Below, piece after piece: positions 37,142 through 50,487 of a stretch of DNA of 64,000 nt (position 1 is the first letter of the stretch; every line of letters begins with the position of its first letter). Source of the stretch: Mytilisepta virgata. Its lineage: Eukaryota; Mollusca; Bivalvia; Mytilida; Mytilidae. Location: contig CM051511.1 in assembly GCA_028015205.1 (NCBI GenBank), positions 6,262,001-6,326,000 on the forward strand. The letters are read 5' to 3'. The notes under the pieces were generated by a model, which was not told where the DNA came from, did no database searches, and saw only the letters and a list, made by a program, of their open reading frames with translations. The position numbers were made by a program, and so were the translations under genes.

Positions 37142-40100
37142 AGGCAACTTGAGCGAAGAACTAATGTCATATGTTGTCGTTATTGGTGTCTCACCTGACA
37201 GTAAAGCACCATCAAGTACTGCTAACAAAGCTTTTTACCACAGATATAATGACAATTACGAATTTATTTTTTATTTTTGAATTTTTGGTTGGATAAAATT
37301 TAATCACGTGATACAGATGAAAGCATTTTAATCAATTGGCGCAAAAACTAATTTGTTTCACTTATCAGAGTTAGTTAAAGGATTCAGGTGAGACGAGGAC
37401 ACGTGGGGGCGTGGCAAACAGGTAGATAGAATTATCGACCAATACTGAACGCCATACCTGTATTTACTTTTTCCATTTCATTTACAAATGGGCGGAGAAG
37501 AGAAAGGCAATTTTATCAACACAGCTAATGTTATAGTTTCTTGATGGGGTTTCTTTATAAACGACAGATCAATTGATTAAATAAACACATTGATACTAGT
37601 AAATAATATACCCTCCTTTTCATTAATTTTATTAATAAACATGCACCGGTTAACTTAATGATTTCAAGCGTCGGTCACCCGCAAAAACCAAACTCAGTGA
37701 CACTGCTTTCTTTTTAATCCTAATCAAATGACATCGATACTATTCTATGATTTCTATTTTCTCCGTGTTCGTATATATATTCTATTAACATTCCAACAAA
37801 TGTTGCACACATTTTTTTTTAGCCTTTTATATCTTTTATGTGTAGAAAATATGCATTTTAGCTAGCTTCACGAGATTGAATTTCTAGTCACAGCATAATC
37901 TCTTAATTTTACTTTATTTTTCTTGTTAAATATCAAGTTTACGGTAATTGGCCTTTTTTTCTCCCGCATCTAACTAATATATTTGTTTGAATATGCCTAT
38001 ACATTTCTTTCCTTCTCAAACTTGTGTTAGTTGAAGTCCTATCACTCGTTATATACTATTATATCAACCCTAAAAATGCTTTACGAATGTATTTTTCAAT
38101 ACACATATCATTGCTTCTGCATATTCATAAAATCAACTAACAAACTTCGTTTTCTTATTCATTAAGAATCACATTCGGTTAAAAAGTTTAATTTTGAAAA
38201 TTAAATATCTGTATAAATGAAATCAGTTTACCGATAGAGCTTAAGTGTACGATGTTAAAATTTGTTTCTTTGTATATATCTTGAAATATACTTTTTTGTG
38301 ATGCATTAAACTTTGAAACATTTAAGAGATGGCAATCCTATGATTTATGAGTACGGTTATTTCAAAATAAGTTTATTATATTTTCCATTTTCGAAATTAT
38401 GTATCGAAATAAATTTCTAACTTACAAAATTTATATCAAGTTCAAGGAATCATATAACAAAAATTTAAATAAATGAATAAGCCAGGTACGTGTTTGGTCG
38501 TAATATCGAAAAAAAAATATTGCTTAAACTTTCATTTTTTAATATTCAATCTATTGCACGTTTATAAATATTAAGTAGACGATTTTTGAATAAAAAAAGC
38601 AAACGATCTATTTAAATAAATAAGCAAAATAAAAATAAAACTTTCTTACTCACTATGACAGATTTATTACAAGATCTCTAAGTCTTATTTATAAAGCATT
38701 ATTTTTAGACATTTACTCTATTTAAATATTCACGTCCACATTAGATAATATATTCTATTACACTTTTGAATCCATTTTTTCGCATTGTAATGTTTATAAA
38801 ACCATATTTTTGCAATGGATTTTCAGCGATGTACTTTTTTTTCATCCGATTTTCAGAGGCGAATTTAGAATTATATAAAACATTCTTTTGGATTTCCTTA
38901 TTTCCTTAAAAATGTGAATCTATGTTTCTATTCCAAATTCTCTTTAATGATAAGAAATTACCCCAAATAATAAATATTTGTTTGATTTATATTATCCATT
39001 GAGATATATGCTGAGATGTGAGACTTTAATAAATCTAAATCTGCATTTGCTTTAGAAATATGAAAAGAAAACTAAAGAATGTACAGATAGGAAAAAAAAT
39101 ATTATTACAACAATTTCCGAAGTTTTCAATATGAATTTACAAGCTATGTAAAAAAACTGATATACCGATCATTCATACATATATTATTTGTCATTATTTT
39201 AACTATTTTCGAAGCTGACAATTTTTAATGATTCATAACAAACAATTTCTTAAATGGCATATTTTTTCAGTAACGTAGTTTATCGTATTGGGTGATATTC
39301 CAAGCAAGGAAAATCTTTATAATTCATGAAAAATATTTTCAAGCCTGTACCCTCATTGACCATTTAACCCTCTCTTGATATGAAATTATGACATTTTCCA
39401 GTCAATAAATGAAATGTATCACACTGTGATATAATTAAGTGTCAACATCAGGATCACGGACATTTGGTCTATGTCATTTTATTACAAAATTATGATTTCT
39501 TATGGAAAAACTTCATGCATCACAATATATCAGAATACACCCTCTATATTAACCATATAATCAATTATATATATATATAAACTTTGCCACAATAGAGGGG
39601 AATTGATTTTTAAGTTGGAGATCTTTTTGAGTCACGATGACGATAAATCGAAGTTAGATTTATCATTGAAATATCTTTATTATTCTGTGTATCTGTAATT
39701 CCAAACATTTTTTCAGAAATAGCATATTTATGTATCTTCTTTAACAACCCATTAGAAATAAATAAATAAATAAATAAATAAGAAGTTAGGATAAATTACG
39801 TAAAAAAGAGTTATTTGTTTGTAAATATTACAATCTTTCACACAGAGAATTAAATTTAGTGTATGTTTTCTGCTATTTGGTCGGATTGTTGTCTCTTTTC
39901 TATTCTCTATTCTATTAAGTTATAAGAAACTTAAGCATGCAGAAGTTTTAATAAAAAATAAATGAAGTTTTAGAATATGTGTCGTAACAAGGACGGAATA
40001 ATTTTTTGATCTAACTGTTCAAGCTGAGCACCAAAGGCTCTATGAATGCAAAACCAAAATAACCGGTATAAAAAATTTAACAAAAACATATTAATGTAAT

Positions 40101-41470
40101 AAGAAAAAATAATTAAGAATACATTTTGTCTTGTAAAATGAGTACATTGTACCTACACATGAGATCGCTTCATCGCAATTGAGGTATTGGCCTTTTTCAC
40201 CTTTCATGCCCTTAAAGTAGATATGTTTTGCTTTGATGATTAATTTTTCCTTACCAAAGAAGCTTTTGTTCTGAAAGACAGGACTGTAATTTTTTTGAAA
40301 TGCTTTATTTAAATTACACAAATAATATATATTTTTTCCAGTAACAAAAGCATAATTAAAAAAACCAAGAAGGGTTATAATTTCAACTTGACCCATATTG
40401 AATAATATTGTTTTGGGTATATTATCATTGTAAAGTAAAAAAAAAAAAAAAACAGAAAAAGATATGAATAGAAAGTCTATCAACAGCATTTTACACGTAA
40501 CCCAATTTTAATCACTATGTCCAACACCGATACAGATGGTGCAGACAATTCATCTACATGAGTGCGGCTTTTAGTCGGACGTTCGGGGTGAATGTCTCAT
40601 TGTTATATGTATCAAAATAATAAGATATGGTATATGCGTTAATTATACAACATCCCACCATCAACACACGTAAACTAATCAATGTAGGATACTGGTTGTA
40701 TCCACATGGAAATTCAGTCAAAAATATTAACGTTGTTGCTTTACTTAAACTTTTGTAGGAAGTTTAGGTAAAAAATCCACCATTATACATTTATTGACTT
40801 TCAACTAGGTTGCTATCGGAATTTATCAGTTTCAGTAAAGTCCCTATTCTATTTTTAGATCTTTATTAGGTTACCATCAAATTCCGCATAACGTACCACT
40901 TTTATTTTTAGATCATAACGATGAATTCGGAATTTCTAATAACTGTGAGGTTGCTATCGCGGGTACAACCTCTTTTGCTATTTTTGGCCAATCAGGGTCA
41001 AGAAAAAATACCAACATGTAATAAATTCTTTTATTCATATCAAAATGTTTAACTTTTGAGAAGATATTTGATTTAAATGCAAGAGTTACGATTCCGAAGT
41101 TTCTGATCTTTGAAATTAATTTACAACAAACACATTCTTACTGCTTATCAAAAATACCCTTTCTCACTTACCGTTTTGATTGAGAAAGTTATTTGGATAT
41201 ATGGTTTTCATTAAAACAAATCAGTAATTTGTCAACAGTCATGGAGGTAATACACACCGAAACATATTCTCTGCGAGGACAGACCTGTGAATATATAGAA
41301 ATTTTAGTGGTTTTAACTTCTTTGTATATATAAAAGATATTGACATATTTTTTAAATAGTGTGTGATAAAATTTAAAATAATTTAAAAAATATCCTCCTC
41401 AAAATCCTACTTCCACCTCCACGTGGTGAACAAGGGACACAGGTATTATACTAGCTAACGGAAGAGGTAC
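37142..41470. other. upstream region of Pax3/7, AT-rich
   Basis: The first 350 bp upstream of the candidate TATA box are less AT-rich and contain CACGTG (37400-37405) beside GGGGGCGTGGC. From 37500 to 41400 I recognise nothing apart from an AAAT run (39757-39780) and short AT runs. The minus-strand ORF 40091-40489 is of biased composition. Confidence 0.5.
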
Positions 41471-41582
41471 TTTTTCGGAAAAGGGACATAAAAAAAAATT
41501 GCGGAAAAGGGATGAAATAATTTTCGGAAATGGGAAAATAATTTTCGGAAAATGGTATCGATTTGTGGAAAAGGGATGCACC
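41470..41582 (+). repeat. short degenerate tandem repeat around TTTTCGGAAAAGGGA
   Basis: Five to six irregular copies of a 15-30-bp unit (TTCGGAAAAGGGA, GCGGAAAAGGGATG, TTCGGAAATGGGA and similar). Confidence 0.6.
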
Positions 41583-41794
41583 GCAAGGCACTTAAAACCG
41601 CACTCCATACACAAAACTTGGAAAGTTGTCAATTCTGAACGCATCTGTCCGTATTTTACGAACAAACGATTTATTTTCTACCAAGATTAGAACCTTCTAT
41701 ACTTCATTTTTATAATCATTTGGCTTTTAAGAAAATCTTACAAATTAAACAGCTGCTTGGTATTGTATATTTTATACAAAATTTTCAGGGGATA

Positions 41795-41971
41795 GGTTTT
41801 CGAACCATTAACCATAAGGATTGTCCTAAGACATGGTTTCGGCTGTCCTAACTGTACGATAAATTTGAGCACATCCTAACTTACGATGGGTTCGGAAACT
41901 TTGCTTAGGATTAAGATATACCCTAAGACTTTCTTAGAACATATCTCAGTTCTAAGATACCTTCAAAAACC
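41795..41971. mobile_element. CTTAGG-family MITE copy abutting the Harbinger element
   Basis: The ends are GGTTTTCGAA at 41795-41804 and TTCAAAAACC at 41962-41971 (inverted, 9 of 10). The interior shares ATTGTCCTAAGACATGGTTT with the copy near 52820. It carries the same CCTAAG/CTTAGG hexamers as its neighbours. Confidence 0.6.
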
Positions 41972-41972
41972 A

Positions 41973-42169
41973 GGGGCCTGTTTAATGAAGCTATCCTAAG
42001 ATTGGTCCTATATTTTTATACAATTAACATCAACGCTTAAGAAATAGTTAGGACATCCTAACTAGAGATAATCCTAAGATGGCTTTGATGAACGGCTAAG
42101 ATCATCTTAACTTTTGTCCTGAGACATGTCATGGAACCGATCTTAGGATAGCTTCATCAAACAGGCCCC
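41973..42169. mobile_element. 197-bp Harbinger-like MITE with 28-bp terminal inverted repeats
   Basis: The left arm 41973-42000 and the right arm 42142-42169 match at 27 of 28 bases as inverted repeats, starting GGGGCCTGTTT and ending CTATCCTAAG. The inside is a series of CCTAAG/CTTAGG-type hexamers in both orientations. Confidence 0.85.
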
Positions 42170-43542
42170 CTGACTCTTGTAAGGATGATCTTAAAAATAT
42201 CCTATCTGATATAAATGTAGAACAATCAATACATGTATGCTTTAATTGAACTTAATATTTTATATCGAATAATTCAATAAGCAAGAATATATGTTTAGCA
42301 TCAAATATAACTTTGGCAAATTAAAACATGAACTTATTATGTTTTTAGTGCATACTGAAATAAGTCAAACATTACTTAATCAAATATTACATGGAACTGA
42401 AATATTCTTTCGGCAATCTATCACACTCTGTTTACAACTTAGGGAACAGAATGTAGTATTTTTAGCATGGGAGATGGCCCGTCGGGCAGACAAAAAAGGA
42501 ATTTGAACTAAAAGATATAGGCCCCAAAATTTGGCAAAAAATTTACACATGTTCTTAAATGTTCTAAAATGGTAAAATCTTTATAAATCAAATAAAATTA
42601 ATAATGGCTTTATTTTTATTCGTTAATTGATCAGAAATGAAAAATATTTTTTAAAACTTTTTGCATACATTGTAAGTTACTAGCCTTTCTACTTAAAAAA
42701 ATAAACTTTATTAATAAGTACATGAAAACATTTGTCTTATTGTTTCCAGTGTAAATATTCATAATTATTTTAGTTACTAAAATGGTGACAAATGGTTAAA
42801 AAATATTGCCAAGTTCTTTGTATCTGTGTTCAAATTTTGTTTGAAGTTGCTTAAAAGACTGGTACAAGACTCACTAGACTGACATTTCCTTAGGCTTCTC
42901 TACTGTCACCTTATGAAAGTCAAATGTTGTTCTGGAGTTAAGTCGCCTTGTCCATAAAAAAATCAAATATGCACGAAAAATCACAAAATTAGCAATTGTC
43001 TGGAAGATTAAAAAACGTGTCGACTTCAATGGACTCAATACATCTTGTTAAAATTTGAAACATACCTTATTAAGATAAGTATCTTTCAATGGTCAACTGC
43101 TAATAAATGCTAAACATATAGCTTCTACTACTATTTTGTGTTTTAATTTGATGAAGTTTAACCTTGACTTAATGAAAAACGTCAAGTAAAAAGCCTTTCA
43201 ATAAGTCGTCGACAGGTACTAGCAACTTAAATAATTGGCAAATATCTTCACATTTGTTCCAAATAATACTATATCTATGATGAATTAATAAAGCATGCTA
43301 ACTTTCTGTATTAATTTGAATTAAAAGAAAGTATTTAGCCGTATTTGTTTTTTTTTAAGAAAATTGCAAATTATGCAGAGATAAAGGGAGGTAAAGGACT
43401 GAAATTTGTGATTAACATTAACATCAAATTGAGTTTCTAATTTCAGAAGAAGCATTTTGTTCCTATTTGGAATCTGATGTTTACTATTCAACTAAAAAAC
43501 GAAGTCGAAGACTTCACCAATTGAGCACCAAGATGCTGAATA

Positions 43543-43575
43543 CTAGAAATAGAAAAATCACGGCTTAATGTTGAT

Positions 43576-43609
<34 letters not shown>

Positions 43610-43791
43610 TCTGGAGGTTGAAATGCAAAGATTGGACATAGAAAGACAGAAATTGGACATAGAAAAACAACGACTAGACATTGAAAAGCAGAAACACCAA
43701 TTTACATGAACTTGATGTACATCTGTCACAAATGGGAGTGCATGCAGCAGGCGAGCATGAAGACAGTTCATTGAATGATGCCCCATTGTAG
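43543..43791 (+). pseudogene. broken coiled-coil protein remnant, possibly the Harbinger SANT/Myb-like partner
   Basis: Reading from CTA at 43543 gives LEIEKSRLNVDRE, then an ERERER run encoded by a GA microsatellite. Heptad-like repeats such as LDIERQKLDIEKQRLDIEKQK follow. After a one-base frameshift near 43700 comes TNLHELDVHLSQMGVHAAG, ending at TAG 43789-43791. A TGA lies two codons before the start of this stretch. Repeated L-x-IE-K/R-Q blocks are common at the C-terminus of SANT/Myb-like proteins that accompany PIF/Harbinger transposases. No SANT domain is recognisable upstream, so that identity is inferred from the neighbouring transposase fragment on the opposite strand. Confidence 0.55.
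43576..43609. repeat. GA microsatellite
   Basis: About 14 GA units with one CA interruption. On the plus strand it encodes the ERERER run inside the coiled-coil remnant. Confidence 0.9.
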
Positions 43792-44209
43792 ATTTTAGTA
43801 TCTGTTTTCTACTTCTTTTTTATTACATATGTATTTTAATTATAATCATTTCTACAATGCTTTCTTTATTTGATCCATTTAAATTGGCAATCTTTTCGAG
43901 GATAGGACATTGTAGATTTTTAGTAAGAGGCACAGGCAATTGGATAGCTAAAGACAAACGGGGTTTAAAGGAACTGAGTTTTTATTACAAAATCGTCCAT
44001 TTATCAATCATTCACGAACAGCAGCTCCATCATTGCATCTTCCGTTGTATACTTGTCTATCAGTGTGTCCATGGTCACGTCGAATTCATTTTCACTTATC
44101 AATGGTATGTTATTTTCAATTCACGTGTTATGGAAAACCACAACAGCAACAACAATATCACAGCATTTTGGGGAGTGTAAAAAAGTGTTCCACCACTAGT
44201 GTACATGCA

Positions 44210-44480
44210 TCTGAGCAGTGATTTCAACACCCCAAAGCTTTTTTTCCGAAATATTGCGAGTTCATTGCGAGTTCATATATAAGCATCATGCCTGTCCATT
44301 TTGATACAATACTTTGAATCACATACTCCTTGAACATTTATAGAGTGATAGTTCTTCCTATTGACGTAAAGATTTTCTCCTGTAGATGGAGACTTGATTC
44401 TAATGTGTGTGCAATCTATTGGGAAAGTTTACCAAAGAGTAAAACCCCTGCATGGTGTTATTTAATTCTGCCTGATCAAC
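44210..44480 (-). pseudogene. HARBI1-like (PIF/Harbinger) DDE transposase fragment, frameshifted
   Basis: The minus strand encodes LNNTMQGFYSLVNFP, then after a one-base shift IDCTHIRIKSPSTGENLYVN and RKNYHSINVQGVCDSK, then a degraded HDAYI..TRNELAIFRK. The order F-P, IDCTHI, YVNRK, HSINVQ-VCD and HDA..N-L-IF is the signature of the DDE_Tnp_4 nuclease of HARBI1-type transposases; IDCTH and HDA would hold the first two acidic catalytic residues. Expected residues are missing between FP and IDCTH and around the WPGSTHDA region. At least two frameshifts and a TGA after HDAYI are present. The family normally has about 350-400 residues, so only the core is left. Confidence 0.8.
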
Positions 44481-44728
44481 ATGCATCGTTATTTCTGCAC
44501 CAACATATGCGGCGGCCATGTTTGTTTACTTGTTAGGATGTCCTAACGGTGTCCTAACTTAGGACTGTTATAAGACCACCTTAAGATATCTATTAGGTGG
44601 TCCTACATTTAGGATAAAATTTAGGACGTGTCTTAACTTGCAACTTCTTTGGATAAAGATATGTCGTAAGACCATCTTAGGACATGTCTTAGTGCTATGA
44701 AACTTCAATAAACAGGCCCCTGGCCTCT

Positions 44729-44940
44729 GGGGCTTTATTTTCGAAGGTATCTTAGGACTAAGATGGGTCTTAGGACCATCCTAAGACATATCTTAGTCCT
44801 CAAAGCAATTTTCGAACATGTCTCAACTTAGGATCTATCTCAGAATTATCCCAAATTTAGGACGTCAATTTATATGTCTTAAGATGATCTTAGGAATATC
44901 CCAACTGTAGGATGAAAGTACGATATCCTAATTTGTAAAC
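44729..44940. mobile_element. CTTAGG-family MITE copy
   Basis: The left end GGGGCTTTATTTTCGAAGG is a diverged version of the family terminus, followed by TATCTTAGGA and a dense run of CTTAGG/CCTAAG hexamers to about 44940. It starts only 8 bp after the right end of the long Harbinger copy. The right border is unclear. Confidence 0.55.
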
Positions 44941-45222
44941 AAATATGGCCGCTGTTTATTTGGCTACGTTTGCAAAAAATGATGGACTTGTTTGTCCTTA
45001 AAATCTTTTTTTTATTTTTTACTCACCTTTGTATCGATGTAAATTTTTTACAACACAATGGATTTAACTTTTAGAATTCGTTTTGAAATGATATTATTTT
45101 CCTCATAATCATCATGATTTTCATTGTTTTTTTTTAATATTATTCTTATAAGGTTAGCGTTGTGCTATTTGATATATCTTAGTTTTTTTTTTCATACCAC
45201 AAAACTTAGGACTACTAGTATG

Positions 45223-45474
45223 GTTTGGGAATCCTAGCTATGATGATCTTAAGAGAGCCTCGATACGAGGTCTTAGATAGTCCTAAGATTATCCTAAATA
45301 ATATCCTAAAATATATCTTAGGATAAATATTAGGAAAGTTTCTAATATAAGGCCACTGAGGTCTAAGATGTGACCTAAGATTGTCAGAATATAGCTTAAT
45401 CCTAAGTGATGTTTTCAATCCCATCATAAGTTTGAATATGTCCTAAAATTATCATTAAGTTAGGAAACCCAAAC
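45223..45474. mobile_element. CTTAGG-family MITE copy
   Basis: Inverted ends GTTTGGGAATCCTA (45223-45236) and TAGGAAACCCAAAC (45461-45474) match at 12 of 14. The interior is rich in CCTAAG/CTTAGG. The minus-strand ORF at 45215-45427 is a by-product of this repeat. Confidence 0.6.
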
Positions 45475-48230
45475 AGATAGTCTAAGCACAACACTAATGT
45501 TTAAAATATAATTAGGGGGTAAATAACTGTTGTAATTCTTTTGGGAGAATGATAAGAAGCTACCAATAGATTTGGGGGAAAGGGGTGGCGCGTGAAATTG
45601 ATGGTGAAAACATGTTTCGCGCATACATAAGACCGTCTTTCTTTTTTTAAAATATAACATCATTTTATCTTATTATATATTGTTAAATTAGCATGCTTTT
45701 TAGCCTGAATGCCTTTTTCCAAATTTTGGTGCCAATCTTTTTCATAATCATTTTTTTGCCCACAATGTCCTCCCTAAAATCAAATGGTTGTTTCCTAAGT
45801 TTTGAACAAATTTTATGATGATGTGATCAAAGAATATTTTAGTTCAAAGTAATATTTTACCGTGTAATATTTGACTTGTTTTAGATAACAAATCAGTATT
45901 GAATGATACTAAAAACATTTATCTTAGGAAGTTAATAATTTAAATTCATATTTCAATTGTGCCAATTGCACCTGCAAGAGATGTTCAGTTTCCATGCCCA
46001 CAAAAATCACATACAAATAGTATTTAATACAAAAAACTTTATCGTTAAACAATGAAGGTCTTTATAATGAATTTATAATGAAAATTATTATTATTATCAA
46101 TAATTTATCGCCAAGATGTACACATTGTGGCGTCATAGCATCTCTTATAATATCGCAAAATGTCATGTTTTTCTCAAAAATTTCCGTCATAAGCACAACT
46201 TTTTTCTTTTGGTTGCAAACAAAGGTCCATTACTTCAAAATGATTATACTAAAATTATTAGATGGTTTTTATCTACATTGATCTAAAGTAACCAAATAAT
46301 CACCAATATTCCATATTTAACGAAAATTTGCACAATTTTTAATTATTTTATCGATCTTTGCCACCAATTATGTATCTGAAAATACTATCTGGGAATATTT
46401 TACAAAAGACAAGCGAAATTATGTGCGATGAAAATGTAGGCAGTTTTTTCTGTGAAAGTCTTGAAAAATGATTAATTAGGAATTTTGGGCTCAAATACAT
46501 CAAAATCAGTGTGAAGTATCTTTAAAAACTAAATCATGAAGGTAGGTTTTAATTGCGTAAATGAAAAGTATCCATCAAAATCGACGGGAGTTTTTACTGT
46601 ATCGTATTTCTATAAACAATTAGAAACATCTCGCACTTCACTGCAAGTTCAACGGCTATTGTCCTTTTGTGCTAATAACGATTTATTTCGTATATGAAAT
46701 GCACCAATCTCTAAAAAAAAATGTAGGTATGAAAAGTGCCAAAAAAAAGGCTATAAAAAGCGCAAATTTTACCTAATTTTATATAATCTTAGATTTATGC
46801 TTTAAATAATGAATTTAACTCCGTCAGGTTAAAACTGCGATTCCAAGCCCGATAAAGGAGGATGGAAAACTTTATAAATATAAATATATTTGGTTTTTGG
46901 CGTATTTTATACCCCTAAAATTGAAAACCAATAATCCTTGGAGCAAAAGGATTGTGGCGCAAACGAGTCCTTTTTTGGCGTAAACGGAACTCGCCCAGTT
47001 CAACAGAGTTATTTGTAAGATTTATATTATATCCAATAATATATTTCAAATCATTTAATTGTAATTATTAATCATTTATTTAATATCTTAATACCTATTA
47101 AAACATTTATCTCCACATTTGATGTATATGCATGTATTAAATACGTTATTATTTTATTTAGGAAAATAAAAAGAAAGAAACGAAATAAATTTGAATGACA
47201 AAATTATAATCAGTTAGCTGGACATGTCTAACATACAAATTTTATTTTCCCTCTTATTATTATTATGAGAGTTTATTTTATATATTATAATAAAATACTT
47301 TCAATGTTTCTCATTTTACATAAAAAGAGTAAAAATTAACACCATTTTTCATAAAAACCCTAAAAAATCACGTTATATTAAATAAATATATCTGTTGATG
47401 ATTTAAAGTTAGAATAAGATTTTCTAATTTAACAAAAATATCCTTTTAAAAGTCAACTCTGACTTAATGCTGTTCTGATGCATTTTGTGGATAATAAAAA
47501 CTGCATTTTTGGCAGCTGTTGGCTTAACAGATTTTCTAATACTGTTTTATGACTTCGTAAATGAAAAATTAATAGAATGGGAAAGTTTTATTCAAAGAAA
47601 TATAAAAGTGGTCAAATTAACTATTAAATATATCAAAATACCTTCTTAACTGAACTTAACACGAAATACAGCTGTTTGATGTAGGATATGCAATTGTTGG
47701 AAATATTTAAAGTATAATTTTGTCATTGAAGAATTGAAAAGTTGGAGATTTTTGTTAGAAAGGAATTATATTTTTATTCTCAAAGTAAGTTTATCAACTG
47801 ATAAAACAGAAAAAGAAATGAAATATCAGATTACATGTATATGTGTATAAAAATAAAAATATCATTTTTATAAAGTATATTAATAAAATTAAGTAATTGA
47901 TACTCTATGCCTTTAATTTATATATTTAATTGAATTTCGTGACAAACATTTGAAAGAGCCGACAATATATGACAGAGATGGTGCAATGTTTGATATATAC
48001 ACATGTATGCCTTTCTTTCTCATAAATATATTATTTTAATTTCATTTTGATATGGACAGGACAAATTAACTCTTTAATTTCGTCATGACCTGGTCGGTTG
48101 AAATAGTCTTTAAAATTAAACATTGTTTAATGTAAAATTAAGCAATGACAGAAAATAATTTAATCTTACGTCTAATAACAACAACAATAATAATAATATT
48201 ATAAAATAACCAATAATAATAATGATGATG

Positions 48231-48262
<32 letters not shown>

Positions 48263-49711
48263 AATACTTTTTTTAAAATATTAGTTTTCAAATGCATACT
48301 TTATCGAAATCTTAGCCCTTGTTCCAGTTAACCACTTAAGCCGCAGTTAACTTTTTTCATGCCATGCTGACGTATTTTTTTCATCTCTTCATTCATTTAA
48401 TCTTGTTAACCGCACTGGAATTTTAGTTTGGTTTTTCCTGTCAAAATTTCCAATATATAGATGTGATCTTTCTATGTGAAAGCTTTTAAAATCCATATCT
48501 CACCGCTTTGGTTTTTCTGATAACTTTAGCCCATTCACTTTTTTAGAAACAGTGCGTGCAATAATCAGCTTTTTCTTTTTTTCTTTTTTTTATTTAAAAC
48601 TTTCAACAATATATCCATTAACGAAGTACAATATAGATCACTTCAGGTAACAATAAATATTATCTTAAATGAAGTAAAATAAATACTCCCTTTCTTGTTA
48701 ATCAGTATGTCACATAATCAATGTGTATTGGCTTTTTGTTAGAGATTCAATACACAATGAGCGAACATCATATATTTAACTCAACACTAATACCTGTCAT
48801 TACCAGCTAATCCCACTGTTGCCACCAAACTCTCTGAAACGTTAAAAAGCGAAGTTTTTAACGAAGAGAAGCATAATGCTGATTTCGATTTTACATTTTC
48901 TTTGAATGGGTAAGACATTAAGGTTTATTGAGAAAAATAGCGTTGATATCCGCATTAAGCCATATCTCTATTTGGTTATCTCTTAAGTTTAAAAAATCTG
49001 AAAGCATTCCTACAACGTTCCGGATACAGAGGATGTCGGCTGGAAAGTGGTTATTGAACAAGTGAGTCAAAAGTGACTTGGAAAAAACTTAAAATACGTA
49101 CATATTTTTTTTACTGCGGTTTGGAATTTCCAGGTATGAAAACCAACATTTATTTAGTACCTTGCATATAAATAATTATACTGAAAGAAAGAATTCACGA
49201 CTAAACAGTCTACTGACCGAAAAAGCAGCTAGGTATTCCAAAAACTTCTCCCGTACAAACAGCAACAATAATATAAGACCAAGACTTTACCCTATTTTAA
49301 ACTTGGAAAAATTAAGGATAATATACACATATCCATAGTTTGGGTTTCAAATTGATATATACCGGAAGTTCTAATATGGCCCTATTGTTAGCCTAGAATT
49401 GTAGAACACATCAAAATCCGACGAGGTAAAATTCCCTCCAAAATAAATACTGAGGGTAAATAAAAAACGAAGTATTTAACACTATAAAATTGTTACTTTA
49501 TGAATTTGTATTGATTGAATAAGAGGTACAAGTCTTTAATTAACGTTCTTAAAAGTTTAACTATCTTATAGGTAGTATTTTCAACCGCACACTTAACAGC
49601 CAATAAATGTAACAAATTCTGAAGTAATGAAATTCTTATTAAGACCAGTTCCTGTTGCTTTCAGTATCAAATTAGTTTTGTACAATGAAATATTCGTTTC
49701 CTTCGTAGTAG
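45475..49711. other. AT-rich intergenic DNA
   Basis: Apart from the microsatellite at 48.2 kb I recognise nothing. 45690-45800 has weak similarity (AAATCAAATGGTTGTTTCC) to 54820-54850, which suggests an old copy of the longer element seen at 52.5-54.9 kb. Confidence 0.5.
48176..48261. repeat. AAT/ATA trinucleotide microsatellite
   Basis: Interrupted runs of ATA/AAT with a few ATG units. Confidence 0.9.
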
Positions 49712-49877
49712 GAAAAAATAACAATCCAAAGATACTAAAATTAGATGTAGTAACTTTATACTATGCTGTATACGACGCATTCCAAGGAGTTACCTCTCAT
49801 CAGCAGCATTAAAACCGAAACATTTGGAAGACCAAAACACAAACTTATTTTAAAAACACGAAGTACTGATAACCAAA
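49712..49877 (+). repeat. dispersed repeat, copy A (inverted relative to 57.9 kb)
   Basis: About 160 bp, from AATAACAATC through TTTATACTATGCTGTATACG and CTCTCATCAGCAGCATTAAA to TTGGAAGACCAAAAC. It matches 57832-57990 in opposite orientation with few differences. A short ORF (49627-49812) ends in it as YDAFQGVTSHQQH, possibly the tail of a degraded element protein. The family is not recognised. Confidence 0.75.
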
Positions 49878-50487
49878 AATACCAAAATAAGAAGCCAAAT
49901 TTCAGCTAAGGAGATCTACCATGTGCAAATACAAGGAATGAACTCTTAGTAATTCTATTATTTTTGAATTTTGCTAAATACTTGTAATTTATATAACAAA
50001 TCAATGAGTAATAAAGTCAGACAGGTCTGACGACTGGGTTGGCGAATACCCTCGGGGACGTTCTTTACGGAAAGATATGGAAAACATATTTTGATGTTAA
50101 CATTTAATAGCTGGAGTATTACATTTCCAATCATTAAAAATCCCAGCTATAAAGTTTCTCGTTGCAAGATATTGAAACCTCACAATGTTAAATAACCCGA
50201 TTTTCCTCGATTGACCACATAAAGGTTAAAAGTAGTAATCATTCATGTATTAAATTCGTCTAAATTATGCGTGAGCGTATTGAAGGTCTTGATAAATACA
50301 ATATACACATGAGGTTAGTAACATAGCTCTGTATGTAAACTGTGACACCGCTAGTATATGTTGTTAATTTAATTGGAATTCTTTTCAAAATACATGTATA
50401 TTGGGTATATATTCTAGACTGCATGAAATCATTTTTATTTTTTTTTTGATGACATTAAGCAACGCAATATCATTGACGAAAATTTTG

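Larger units (their letters stand above)
41973..44720. mobile_element. degenerate PIF/Harbinger transposon of about 2.75 kb
   Basis: The left end begins GGGGCCTGTTTAATGAAGCT (41973). The right end (about 44699-44720), read on the minus strand, begins GGGGCCTGTTTATTGAAG. GGGGCCTGTTT-type termini suit PIF/Harbinger. Between them lie the coiled-coil remnant (plus strand) and the HARBI1 transposase fragment (minus strand), the usual two-gene arrangement. A second inward-facing end at 42169 shows that a short MITE copy is nested at, or shares, the left end, so the exact borders of the long copy are inferred. No clear target-site duplication was found. Confidence 0.6.

Noticed and set aside
43488..43786. 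Minus-strand Ser/Leu-rich ORFs
   Set aside because: They are antisense of the GA microsatellite and the coiled-coil remnant. The plus strand gives the coherent protein.
45215..45427. 70-residue minus-strand ORF rich in RI and repeated motifs
   Set aside because: It is produced by the CTTAGG hexamer array of a MITE.
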